Assembly (NCBI RefSeq): GCF_900176515.1
Contig: NZ_FWXV01000002.1
Coordinates: 1,550,001 to 1,614,000, forward strand
Direction: 5' to 3'
Source of the DNA: Kibdelosporangium aridum
Lineage (GTDB): Bacteria; Actinomycetota; Actinomycetes; Mycobacteriales; Pseudonocardiaceae
DNA: 64,000 nt
Part shown: positions 42,679 through 50,842 of the stretch, in pieces
Layout of the letters: each line of letters begins with the position of its first letter
How positions within the stretch are numbered: position 1 is the first letter of the stretch
Made by a program: the position numbers and the translations under genes
Notes under the pieces: model-generated
Seen by the model: the letters and a program-made list of their open reading frames with translations, nothing else
Database searches by the model: none
Told to the model about the DNA's origin: nothing

Positions 42679-44052
42679 TTAGTTCAGGACGTCCAGGCCG
42701 GTCGTGCGCATCGCGTGTTCCGCGGTGCCCGCGGCCGGCGGGCTGGTGTTGACCGGTGACGCCTTCATCGGCACGGGCCAGGCGTACGGCATCAAGCTCG
42801 ACCCGAAGGCGGCGATGTTCGGGCCGTCGGGGTTTGCCCATCCTGATTCGTACCGTGGCACCCAGAGGAGTTTGTCGTCGCAGATGTAGCAGGGCACCGC
42901 GTTGGCGTGGCCCATCACCCATAGGCGTCTGCTGGTCGAGGCACGGAAGAACGTGTCGTAGCGCGAGATCACCTCGCCGCCGATGCCCATGATCGCGAAG
43001 TTGGTGCCGAACTTCCAGCACTGGATCGGCACCTCGACGTGGTTCGGCGACTCGTTGGCGCTGAGTTCGTCCAGCATCACCTCACAGAAGCGCAGGTTCT
43101 GCGGCGCGATGTTCTGTGCGCTCTTGCGGGCTTCGTAGGTCTGGATGAGGTTCTGGCGGACTGTCGCGTTCTCGGTGTCGACGACCAGCGGCAGCGATGC
43201 GGTCTGCATCTCCCTGACGACCGTTCCGTCCACCGCCTGCAGTCCACTTTGGATCTTCGTCAGCACCGCATTGCCAACGGCGGTACCGGTTTGCACCGTC
43301 TCCGTGTTGCCGCCGCGGATCAGTGGGTCTTGGTCGCCCGCGCAGCCTAGGAAGAACATCGCGGGGCAGCCCAGTGCGTCCTCGATGACCTTCGTCGCCA
43401 CGCCGGGGTAATCGCTGTCGTAGAACTCCTCGTCGCCGCGGCACACCGGGTGCGCGGAGAAGCCGTACAGCACGAACGCTTTGGTCGTGCCGCGGAACCC
43501 GGCGAGGATCGGCACCCGGCTGATCACGTCGGGGAAGCCGCTGCGGTTGTCCAACAGCCCGGAGGTGGTGCCCTCGCCGTATTTCAGGGTCACCGGCTGG
43601 GTCTGGGCGGCCAGTTCGACGATCGTGTCGTCGATCAGCTGCTTCAGCGCGCCGACCAGCCAGTCGGAGTACGCCTGGACACGGGCCAGGTTCGTCGGCG
43701 TCAGCCCGAAAATCACGTACGGGTCTGGCGATTCCGGCAAAACCGGTCCGGAATGCGTGTGGCTGGACACCATCATGAACGACTGGACGTTCGTGTGCCC
43801 TTGCGTAACGACGTGGTCACGAATTTGGTTGTGAATGACGGGCGGAATGCTGACCACGTCGAGGCGCACCATCACAAGTGGTGGTGCCGAGTCCGGCTTG
43901 ATCGCGATGCAGTCGGCGTAGAGTTTCCGATTCGCGATGTAAAGCCGGCTTGCCCTCCGGTCCCAGCCGTAGCCTGCCATCCATGGATTGCCGCCGTTGT
44001 TCTTGGTCGGCGTGATGTCAGTTCGGTTGTGCGCGAACATGTAAACAGTCAT
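42679..44052 (-). CDS. Neutral/alkaline ceramidase-like amidase
   Basis: 457 residues from the ATG at 44052, which has GGGGGG upstream. SSHTHSGP carries the zinc-binding His pair of neutral ceramidases (PF04734), FSAHPVC a further His, and LGCAGDQDP the conserved C-terminal block of the catalytic domain. Unlike secreted bacterial ceramidases there is no signal peptide. The protein is about 200 residues shorter than Pseudomonas ceramidase because the C-terminal Ig-like domain is missing or reduced. The substrate could be another N-acyl lipid, since actinomycetes seldom make ceramides. Confidence 0.75.
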   Translation of the reverse strand: MTVYMFAHNRTDITPTKNNGGNPWMAGYGWDRRASRLYIANRKLYADCIAIKPDSAPPLVMVRLDVVSIPPVIHNQIRDHVVTQGHTNVQSFMMVSSHTHSGPVLPESPDPYVIFGLTPTNLARVQAYSDWLVGALKQLIDDTIVELAAQTQPVTLKYGEGTTSGLLDNRSGFPDVISRVPILAGFRGTTKAFVLYGFSAHPVCRGDEEFYDSDYPGVATKVIEDALGCPAMFFLGCAGDQDPLIRGGNTETVQTGTAVGNAVLTKIQSGLQAVDGTVVREMQTASLPLVVDTENATVRQNLIQTYEARKSAQNIAPQNLRFCEVMLDELSANESPNHVEVPIQCWKFGTNFAIMGIGGEVISRYDTFFRASTSRRLWVMGHANAVPCYICDDKLLWVPRYESGWANPDGPNIAAFGSSLMPYAWPVPMKASPVNTSPPAAGTAEHAMRTTGLDVLN

Positions 44053-44274
44053 TTCGACCCCCCTCAGGTCAAGACCAGGATGACGCGCGGGGCTTGCGCA
44101 AATCTTGCAGTGCTTTAGAAACATCGGCGACCAGCCGGAAATGTTTCACCGCGTCAGGGCGAAATACGCGTTGTGTTCTGTCGATTCCCCTAGGTGACCA
44201 GCCGTGACAGTAGGCTTGCCGCTGACGGCTGCCCGTTCGGGCGGAAAAGTGGACATTTCAAGGAGCGCGCGGCA

Positions 44275-44610
44275 GTGGACAGTCTTGACGGCCGGAAGTT
44301 CAAGGCGGTTGCCGATACGGTCGGCGGCGAGGTCGAAGCATCGACCGAGTTCACGTATCACGAGAAAGACGGCGAGATCTGGGCGGAGTACGCCGGCGGC
44401 AAGATCAGCCGTGGCTACCTGGTCGGTACGCGGACCGGCGACACCCTCGATTTTCGTTACACGCAACTGAATACAGCGGGCGAGACGAATACCGGGCACT
44501 GTGTGTCGAGGATCGAAACACTCGCCGACGGCCGGCTCCGGCTGACCGAGAAATGGGAGTGGGAGTCGCGCTCCGGCTCGGGCACGAGCGTTGTCGAAGA
44601 AGTCGGCTAG
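44275..44610 (+). CDS. Conserved 111-residue beta-rich protein (function unknown)
   Basis: Starts at the GTG at 44275 with AAGGAG ten bases upstream: MDSLDGRKFKAVADTVGGEV, then EKDGEIWAEYAGGKISRGYL, DTLDFRYTQLNTAGETNTGH and LTEKWEWESRSGSGTSVVEE. Close relatives in databases are often labelled N-acetylglutamate synthase, a name I regard as unsupported since no GNAT motifs are present. It looks like a small calycin-like barrel. A methyltransferase gene follows after 38 bases. Confidence 0.7.
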   Translation: MDSLDGRKFKAVADTVGGEVEASTEFTYHEKDGEIWAEYAGGKISRGYLVGTRTGDTLDFRYTQLNTAGETNTGHCVSRIETLADGRLRLTEKWEWESRSGSGTSVVEEVG

Positions 44611-44648
44611 CATTGCGCCGTCCCGGCTTTGACGGCCAAGATCACTGT

Positions 44649-45872
44649 ATGACGATACTGGGGCCCGGCGACATCGTCGGATTGGTGAACAGCACGTACG
44701 CGGCTGATCTCTTCGTCACGGTGGTGACGGAGTTCGACATCTTCACTCGGTTGGCGCAACGGGAGGCGACGACCGCCCGGCAACTCAGCGAGTCGCTCGA
44801 GATCGACGAGCGCGCCGCCGATGTCACACTGACTTACCTTGCGGCGCTGGGGCTTCTCGAACGCCTGCCGGATGGCGCCGTTCGGCCGACCGAGCCGGCG
44901 GAGCAGTACTTGAAGGCCGGTTCGAGTATCGATTTGCGGCACTACGTGCGAACGGTGAGCACCCGGCAGGGCTGCCGGCAGGCCAGCCAGGTGCTCAGGA
45001 CCGGGCGGCCCGCGTCATGGGAAGGCGACGGCGGTGACTGGCTGGACCGGATGTCGGAGAACGACTTCGCCGACTCGTTCAGCGCCGCGATGAACGCCCG
45101 AGGCACCTACCTGGGCCCGGCCCTCGCCGAAGTGCTCCGCGACCTCGGACGGCCTGCGGCCCCCGAAATCCAGCCTACCGGGGACGACCGACAAGAAGCC
45201 CCGGCGGAAGATCCACACAGCCCAGTTGTCCACACCCCACCGGTTGTCCACAGCGCGCACGACACAACCCCTGTTGATCACCCCCCATCGGTAGGCTGGC
45301 AAGCGGGGAGCCCCCCGGGAGTGGTGGGGGATGTAATGGTGGGGGATGGGGGTAGTGGGGCGGTTCGGAAGATCCTTGATATCGGCGGAAGTTCGGGGAT
45401 CTACGCCTGCTCGCTCGTCCAGGCCCTGCCGGGGACATCCGCGGCCGTGCTTGACCTGCCCTCGGTTGTCGACTTCACCCGCGAGTCGATCGCGGCCCGT
45501 GGCCTGGCCGACCGGGTGGACGTGATCGCGGGCGACATGTTCGGCGACCTGCCGCACGGCTTCGACCTGCACCTGTACTCGAACGTCTGGCACGATTGGG
45601 ATGCCGGGAGCATCAGCAAACTCGCTGCCGCCTCGTTCGCCGCGTTGCCGCCGGGCGGTGTCCTCGTCGATCACGACATGCACCTGGACGACACCAAGTC
45701 CGGCCCGTTGCGGCAGGCTGAGTTCTCCGTCCGGATGATGCTGATGACCACGGGCAAGTGCTACTCGACGCCTGAGCTGGCCGCGATCCTCGGCCCGATC
45801 GGGTTCGAGGACATCCACCTGCGGCCGACCACCGCGGGCTACAGCGTTGTCGTTGCGAGGAAGCCGGCGTGA
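44649..45872 (+). CDS. SAM-dependent O-methyltransferase with an inserted low-complexity segment
   Basis: A 407-residue protein. The N-terminal winged-helix dimerisation domain covers residues 1-165 (EFDIFTRLAQREATTARQLS, ADVTLTYLAALGLLERLPDG). Motif I is ILDIGGSSGIYACSL (about 242-256), followed by DVIAGDMFGDLP, LYSNVWHDWD and LPPGGVLVDHDMHLDD. Between the two domains, residues about 170-239 are a Pro/Gly/Val/His-rich segment with no place in the family, encoded by repeat copy C. Without it the protein would be about 335 residues, the family norm. The NUDIX-fusion gene overlaps its stop. Confidence 0.82.
   Translation: MTILGPGDIVGLVNSTYAADLFVTVVTEFDIFTRLAQREATTARQLSESLEIDERAADVTLTYLAALGLLERLPDGAVRPTEPAEQYLKAGSSIDLRHYVRTVSTRQGCRQASQVLRTGRPASWEGDGGDWLDRMSENDFADSFSAAMNARGTYLGPALAEVLRDLGRPAAPEIQPTGDDRQEAPAEDPHSPVVHTPPVVHSAHDTTPVDHPPSVGWQAGSPPGVVGDVMVGDGGSGAVRKILDIGGSSGIYACSLVQALPGTSAAVLDLPSVVDFTRESIAARGLADRVDVIAGDMFGDLPHGFDLHLYSNVWHDWDAGSISKLAAASFAALPPGGVLVDHDMHLDDTKSGPLRQAEFSVRMMLMTTGKCYSTPELAAILGPIGFEDIHLRPTTAGYSVVVARKPA
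45215..45331 (+). repeat. Dispersed repeat copy C, inside a methyltransferase reading frame, with two DnaA-box-like motifs
   Basis: Contains TTGTCCACA at 45226-45234 and again at 45244-45252, then TTGATCACC, CGGTAGGCTGGC, AGCGGGGAGCCCCCCGGGAG and TGGTGGGGGATG. The order and the last 35 bases match copies A and B. The middle is different and longer. It is followed by more GGTGGGGGATGG units (to about 45360). The reading frame stays open through it. Confidence 0.8.
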
Positions 45873-47005
45873 TGAAGGTCGTCTACGCGGGACAAGAACC
45901 GCCGGACGCGTGGGACGCGTCGATTTTCCTGGCCGGCCCGACGCCACGCCGTGATGACGTGCGCAGTTGGCGGCCGGAGGCGCTCGCCGAGATCGAGCGC
46001 CAGTGGACCAAACCGGCCAGCCTGGTCGTCTTCGTCCCGGAACCGCCTGACGGCACGAGATATCCGTCGTACGACGACCAGATCGCTTGGGAGGAGCGGT
46101 GGCTGGACGCGGCGGACGGCATTCTCTTCTGGGTACCAAGGGAAATGTCCACATTGCCCGGGCTCACCACGAACATCGAGTTCGGCCGGTACGAGTCCTC
46201 TGGCCGGGTCGTGCTCGGCGCCCCTGAGAACGCGGAGCACGTGCGCTACATGCAGCACCACGCACGGCAGCGCGGCGCGCAAGTGACGTCGACGTTGCCG
46301 GAAACTGTTCGCGCCACGCTCGCTTTGCTCGGTGACGGCGCGTATCGGCGCGATGGTGAGCGGCACGTGCCTTTGCTCGCGTGGCGGATTCCGACGTTCC
46401 GCAACTGGTTGTCCACACAGCAAGCAGCGGGAAATGTTCTGATCGACGGCCGTCTGTTGTGGATTCACCGGCAGTTCCTCTGGGCCTTCCACGCGCGGAT
46501 GCGTGTCGGCGCGGAAAACCGGGAGAAGCACAACGAGATCGTGCTCGGCCGGCCGGACGTTGTGTCCATTGTGGCCTATCGGCCGGGCGCGACGATCCGG
46601 CAGAATGAAGTGGTGCTGGTGCGGGAGTTCCGGTCACCGGCGTGCTCGGCCGACGGCTATGTGCACGAGCTGCCCGGTGGGGGAGTCCTGCAAGGCGAGC
46701 CGGTCACGCAGGCCGTGCATGAGCTCGCCGAGGAGACCGGATTGCGGATCGCGACCGAACGGTTGCGGCAAAGCCAAGTGCGGCAAGTAATTGCCACACT
46801 GTCCGCGCATCGCGTGCACGTTTTCTCGGTGCTGCTGACCGATGCGGAGATCGTCCAGTTGCGGGAGAACCCAGGCCCGCACGGCGTTCTGGAGGACTCC
46901 GAACGGACGTTCGTCGAAGTGCGCACCTACGGGGAAATCCTGGACAACGGACACGCCGACTGGGCAACGCTCGGTGTGCTCGCCGCCGTGTTCACCGCAC
47001 CTTGA
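45872..47005 (+). CDS. Nucleoside 2-deoxyribosyltransferase-like/NUDIX fusion protein
   Basis: A 377-residue two-domain protein. Residues 1-150 resemble nucleoside 2-deoxyribosyltransferase-like proteins (IFLAGPTPRRDDVRSWRPEA, WLDAADGILFWVPREM, TTNIEFGRY). Residues about 200-370 are a NUDIX domain (VVSIVAYRPGATIRQNEVVLV, ELPGGGVLQGEPVTQAVHEL, AEETGL). The NUDIX box is one residue short between the first Glu and the HELAEETGL part, and its Arg is replaced by His, so the catalytic helix is imperfect. The start is ATG 45872 (TGATG) or GTG 45869. Nucleotide salvage or sanitation is inferred. Confidence 0.78.
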   Translation: MKVVYAGQEPPDAWDASIFLAGPTPRRDDVRSWRPEALAEIERQWTKPASLVVFVPEPPDGTRYPSYDDQIAWEERWLDAADGILFWVPREMSTLPGLTTNIEFGRYESSGRVVLGAPENAEHVRYMQHHARQRGAQVTSTLPETVRATLALLGDGAYRRDGERHVPLLAWRIPTFRNWLSTQQAAGNVLIDGRLLWIHRQFLWAFHARMRVGAENREKHNEIVLGRPDVVSIVAYRPGATIRQNEVVLVREFRSPACSADGYVHELPGGGVLQGEPVTQAVHELAEETGLRIATERLRQSQVRQVIATLSAHRVHVFSVLLTDAEIVQLRENPGPHGVLEDSERTFVEVRTYGEILDNGHADWATLGVLAAVFTAP

Positions 47006-47288
47006 CGGTGATCCACGCGTCCAGTCCAACGGTCTGACCGGCGCCTTCGACCGAAACTACCGTCCACTCCGGACGGACGACGGCCGAGCCGCCGATGTCC
47101 GACATGTACATGATGTTGGCGAATCCCAGTTTCCTGAGCTGGTTGTCCGCTACGACGGCGGTCTTTCCGGGCAGGTCACCTGGGATCGTCGACTCGGCTT
47201 CGCTGTCCTCCAAGGAGAAAGTCAGGAAAATCGCGACCACTGCGACGAGGCCAACCAGCCATGCTGCTGTCTTCGATTCCGTGGTCAC
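46992..47288 (-). CDS. Single membrane-span protein with PASTA-like domain
   Basis: 98 residues: a short cytoplasmic start, the segment AAWLVGLVAVVAIFLTFSL, then about 55 outer residues, PGKTAVVADNQLRKLGFAN ... EWTVVSVEGAGQTVGLDAWI. These follow the PASTA pattern (helix, GF, then beta strands ending in G-x-x-V-x-x-x-x-x-I-x-V-x-V). A single PASTA-like unit may bind peptidoglycan; this is tentative. It overlaps the NUDIX-fusion gene by 14 bases, tail to tail. Confidence 0.65.
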   Translation of the reverse strand: MTTESKTAAWLVGLVAVVAIFLTFSLEDSEAESTIPGDLPGKTAVVADNQLRKLGFANIMYMSDIGGSAVVRPEWTVVSVEGAGQTVGLDAWITVKVR

Positions 47289-47343
47289 ACCTGCATGTAC
47301 CCGATGCGGCTGGGTGCGTTACATAAGTAGCGCACCTACCGGT

Positions 47344-47793
47344 CTAACGCTCGCAGGCGACGCCGTCGCGGTCCCTGTCGAGTTCGTCCCGGTAGCCCGG
47401 TTCGCCACGGCGAAGTGGAGCGCGGCCAAAGAACTTCGCGGTGTCGCAATCCGGGAAGTACAGCGGCAGCTCGGGAACCGTGATGGTGATCGTCCACCTT
47501 GTCGTCCTTGACGGTTCGTGACGAGGTGACTCGTGCACCGGAGCTTGCTTCGGCGGCGGATTCGTCGCCTTCACCGGCGGCGGTGTGGCCGCGGCAGGCG
47601 TCTGGCGCACGGTCGTCGCGTCCACCGTCGGCGTCACCAGGATCGGGCTGCCGACATCAGGTTTGTAGTCGACAGTCCCGAACGGCTGCGAGACAAAGCC
47701 GCTGACGTTCGACGTGTCCTGCATCAGCACCGCGCCGACGACCGCGACTGCGGCCGTACCTGCGGCGATCCAGTGCCACGGTCTGCCACCCAT
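47344..47793 (-). CDS. Excalibur-domain membrane-anchored protein
   Basis: A 149-residue protein with an N-terminal membrane segment (WHWIAAGTAAVAVVGAVLM), a Pro/Thr/Ala-rich linker and a C-terminal excalibur calcium-binding domain. YFPDCDTAKFFGRAPLRRGE and DRDRDGVACE supply the two Cys and the DxDxDG loop. AGGA lies six bases before the ATG. Such domains are found in extracellular nucleases and wall proteins; no catalytic domain is present here. Confidence 0.8.
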   Translation of the reverse strand: MGGRPWHWIAAGTAAVAVVGAVLMQDTSNVSGFVSQPFGTVDYKPDVGSPILVTPTVDATTVRQTPAAATPPPVKATNPPPKQAPVHESPRHEPSRTTRWTITITVPELPLYFPDCDTAKFFGRAPLRRGEPGYRDELDRDRDGVACER

Positions 47794-47934
47794 AGCTTTC
47801 CTAACCGGTTCGGTTACCGGACAGATCCCCGCCGGGGGTCCCGGTGTTACAGCGAGGATCTCCCTCTGTGGAGGGATTTGCCTCGCTCCACCGGTCGATG
47901 CGCCGGGACCTGCGGCAAAGCGACCGTGAACGCT

Positions 47935-48930
47935 ATGAACACAACCACCGGCGCCAGAACGATCATGGAGGCCATCGATGACGAGCTGGCGTACGCCCTG
48001 CGCACGCGACTCGGCCAAGTCGAGGACCGGCTGCGGGAAACGTTGCGTGATCCGGACAACCCGTTCCTCTCCCGAGCCGCCACGCACCTGATCGACGCAG
48101 GTGGCAAGCGGTTTCGGCCGATGATGGTGTTGTTGGGGGCGCAGTTCGGTGAATCACGCACGGAAAGCGTGCTGGACGCGGCGGTTGTGGCCGAACTCGT
48201 GCATGTCGCGACGCTGTACCACGACGACGTGATGGACGAGGCGCAGGTCCGGCACGGCGCCGTCACCGCGAACACCAGGTGGAACAACACGGTCGCGGTG
48301 CTGCTCGGCGACTATTTGCTGGCCAGGGCGGCGGATCTGGGTGCGAACCTCGGCGATGCCGCGTTGCGCCTGCAGGTTCGTACACTCGGCCGACTTGTTC
48401 GCGGCCAGATGGCCGAAACCGTTGGCCCGCAACCGGGTGTGGACAGGATCGGGCATTGCCTGCGGGTCATGTCGGACAAATCGGCCTCGCTGATCTCGAT
48501 GTCGATCCGGCTCGGCGGCATGGTGTCCGGGGCGGACCGCGATGTGGTCAGCGCTTTGGACATGTACGGCGAAGTTCTCGGTATGGCGTTCCAGATCTCC
48601 GACGACATCCTCGACATCGAGGCGACCGAGCGGGACCTCGGCAAAGCACCAGGCACCGACCTGCGTGAGGGAATCGTGACATTGCCCGTGCTTTACGCGA
48701 TCGAGCACGATCCGGACATCGCCGACCTGGTCGCCGAGCCGATCACCGACGACGCCCGCCGGGCCGAGGTGCTCGACATCCTGCGTGCCTCACCAGGACT
48801 GGAGCGGGCACGTCAAGAGGCGGACCGGCATGTCCAGCGCGCCAAGGACATGCTCCACGACCTGCCGAAAATCCCCGCGCGGGCGGCCCTTTTCGCGTTG
48901 TGCGACTTCGTCACCAGCAGAACTACTTGA
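47935..48930 (+). CDS. Polyprenyl diphosphate synthase (trans-isoprenyl)
   Basis: About 331 residues; the start is ATG 47935, or GTG 47926. GGKRFRPMMVLL is the conserved Lys/Arg motif binding IPP, LYHDDVMDEAQVRHG the first Asp-rich motif and QISDDILDIEATERDLGK the second. The residues before the first DDxxD are small, so a long chain (C30-C50) is expected. It resembles the mycobacterial GrcC1 and heptaprenyl/octaprenyl synthases that make menaquinone side chains. A role in decaprenyl phosphate supply for the arabinogalactan genes is possible but not shown. Its 3' end overlaps the DUF1906 gene by 8 bases. Confidence 0.88.
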   Translation: MNTTTGARTIMEAIDDELAYALRTRLGQVEDRLRETLRDPDNPFLSRAATHLIDAGGKRFRPMMVLLGAQFGESRTESVLDAAVVAELVHVATLYHDDVMDEAQVRHGAVTANTRWNNTVAVLLGDYLLARAADLGANLGDAALRLQVRTLGRLVRGQMAETVGPQPGVDRIGHCLRVMSDKSASLISMSIRLGGMVSGADRDVVSALDMYGEVLGMAFQISDDILDIEATERDLGKAPGTDLREGIVTLPVLYAIEHDPDIADLVAEPITDDARRAEVLDILRASPGLERARQEADRHVQRAKDMLHDLPKIPARAALFALCDFVTSRTT

Positions 48931-49984
48931 GATCAAGGAAGTTGCTGTCGATGTTGATCGTCACGCCGTTGTACGACTCGTCGTGACCGCCGAGGTACTG
49001 GTGGATCCGGCCGCCCAGCCACCGGTCGGCGGGCAGGAACTTGCCTCCGTCCACATTCGCCTGTCCGTTCCACCAGGCGAACCAGACGTGGTCCGGCCGT
49101 GAGTACGCCCGATTGTCGTGGTTGCGCACCAGATCGGTGATGCCCGAACCCGCGCTGCTGTAGACGCCGGAACGGTAACCGCGTTCCCGCAGCTGATCAG
49201 TCCAGCCGCTGAGGAACGACATCACGGCCGCACTGCATGGCCCGTCGCCGATGTTGTACGCCTCCATGTCGTTGTAGATCACGGTTCCCGGGTTCATCCC
49301 CAACCGCGACGCCTGCGCGACGCCGTCGGACGCGGCCTCCCTGCCCTGCCTGCGGGCGGCGTCGGTGTTCAGGTCGATCCGGTGCCGGAACGACGTGCAA
49401 GGTGCTTGCAGGCCAACGTAAGTGGGGATCAGGTGCCACCCCTTCTTGACCTGCGTGCCCACCCAGCCAGGTGTGAGGTTCGGCTGCGCGCACGCTCGGT
49501 GGATGCCGCCGATGTACACACCGATCGCCCGGAACTGCGATCCTCCATGCCACGCGTCCATCGCGCCTTGCGAAGGGGCCGCGCACGCGTCGAACCCGAG
49601 TCCTGTGTAGACACCAGGCTGGACCGTACGGACCTTTGCGGGCTCGGCGGCCTCGTCGACGCGGGTGGCCATCGCGGCGTAGCGGTCCCCGGTCACGGTC
49701 ACGCGGGTCTGGTCGCCGACCGGTTCGATCAGCACGGCGTCGGCGGTCGGCCCCATCCCGGCCCCGCACCGCTGATCAGGCCCGGGTTTGCCGAGGTACA
49801 CCGCGTTGCGGTCGAACCGCACGCACTCGGTCGGGTTCTCGGCCAGATCGATCACCGGCCAGTCGGCGGGCACGTTCAGTTCGTATCCGCGGTAGCTGAC
49901 CGCCCGCTCCTGTTCGGCATGAACCGGGCTGGTCAGGATGGCCGCGAGCGTGATCACGCTCGAAGCGACGATCGACGCGCGCAT
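48923..49984 (-). CDS. Secreted DUF1906 (glycoside-hydrolase-like) protein
   Basis: 353 residues with a signal peptide (RASIVASSVITLAAILTSPVHA, cleavage after VHA). The C-terminal 220 residues have the DUF1906/Rv2525c-like TIM-barrel pattern: GFDACAAPSQGAMDAW, FRAIGVYIGGIHRACAQ, GWHLIPTYVGLQA, GTVIYNDMEAYNI, GYRSGVYSSAGSGI and a final VTINIDSNFLDL. The family resembles GH25-type glycan hydrolases. The preceding 110 residues are an extra, unassigned domain. GGGAAG lies eight bases before the chosen ATG. Confidence 0.85.
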   Translation of the reverse strand: MRASIVASSVITLAAILTSPVHAEQERAVSYRGYELNVPADWPVIDLAENPTECVRFDRNAVYLGKPGPDQRCGAGMGPTADAVLIEPVGDQTRVTVTGDRYAAMATRVDEAAEPAKVRTVQPGVYTGLGFDACAAPSQGAMDAWHGGSQFRAIGVYIGGIHRACAQPNLTPGWVGTQVKKGWHLIPTYVGLQAPCTSFRHRIDLNTDAARRQGREAASDGVAQASRLGMNPGTVIYNDMEAYNIGDGPCSAAVMSFLSGWTDQLRERGYRSGVYSSAGSGITDLVRNHDNRAYSRPDHVWFAWWNGQANVDGGKFLPADRWLGGRIHQYLGGHDESYNGVTINIDSNFLDLK

Positions 49985-50092
49985 GCAGATCACTTCCCGA
50001 TGGTCACTCTCCGTGCAGGTATGCGGACATCTTCGGTGATCTGCACGACCTCGGCCACTCGAACGTCCTAGTCACGTGTCACGATCGCCCGG

Positions 50093-50842
50093 ATGACTCC
50101 TCTCGAGGCGACACTGATCGCACTGGCTGGCGTGTGCGCCGGAGCGATCAACACGGTCGTCGGCTCCGGCACGTTGATCACGTTCCCGGTGCTGCTCGCG
50201 CTCGGTTACCCGCCGGTGGTGGCCAACGCGTCCAACAGCATCGGCCTGGTGCCGGGCGGTGTCGCGGGCGCGATCGGCTACCGCCGTGAACTGATCGGCC
50301 AGCGCAAACGCTTGCTGCGGCTGGGAGGGGCGTCCTTGCTCGGCGGCGTCACGGGCGCCGTGCTGCTGCTTGTGTTGTCGCCGGACGTGTTCGAAGCGGT
50401 CGTGCCGGTGCTGATTGTGATCGCATTGATACTTGTCGTGGCGCAGCCGTGGTTGTCACGCAAACTCGCTTCGATGGAACGCCACGAGCACGGCGGCGCC
50501 AGCGCGATCGCGGCGGCGTACGGCACAGGCGTGTACGGCGGCTATTTCGGTGCCGCGCAAGGTGTTCTGCTCGTCGGCATGCTCGGCATCCTGATGGACG
50601 AGCGGCTGCAACGGCTCAACGCGCTCAAGAACGTGCTGACAGCTGGCGTGAACCTGGTCGCAGGCCTGGTGTTCGTGGCGATCGCGGACGTCGACTGGTG
50701 GATCGTGCTGCTGATCGCCGCCGGCTCGACAGCCGGCGGCATCCTCGGGGCCAAGATCGGCCGGAGACTGCCGCCGGCAGTGCTGCGCGGGCTCATTGTC
50801 GCAGTCGGACTGGTCGCCGTGGTACTGCTCGTTATCGACTGA
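50093..50842 (+). CDS. TSUP-family membrane permease (TauE/SafE)
   Basis: A 249-residue protein with eight membrane segments and two repeats of the TauE/SafE type: AGVCAGAINTVVGSGTLITFP and the matching AYGTGVYGGYFGAAQGVLLVG, each with a G-G/S motif in the loop. NASNSIGLVPGGVAGAIGYRREL is characteristic. The family exports or imports sulfite, sulfoacetate or similar anions; the substrate is not known. Its end overlaps hisC by 11 bases, tail to tail. Confidence 0.9.
   Translation: MTPLEATLIALAGVCAGAINTVVGSGTLITFPVLLALGYPPVVANASNSIGLVPGGVAGAIGYRRELIGQRKRLLRLGGASLLGGVTGAVLLLVLSPDVFEAVVPVLIVIALILVVAQPWLSRKLASMERHEHGGASAIAAAYGTGVYGGYFGAAQGVLLVGMLGILMDERLQRLNALKNVLTAGVNLVAGLVFVAIADVDWWIVLLIAAGSTAGGILGAKIGRRLPPAVLRGLIVAVGLVAVVLLVID

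Noticed and set aside
44275..44610. N-acetylglutamate synthase
   Set aside because: Name attached to similar short proteins, but there is no acetyl-CoA-binding motif and the fold looks all-beta.
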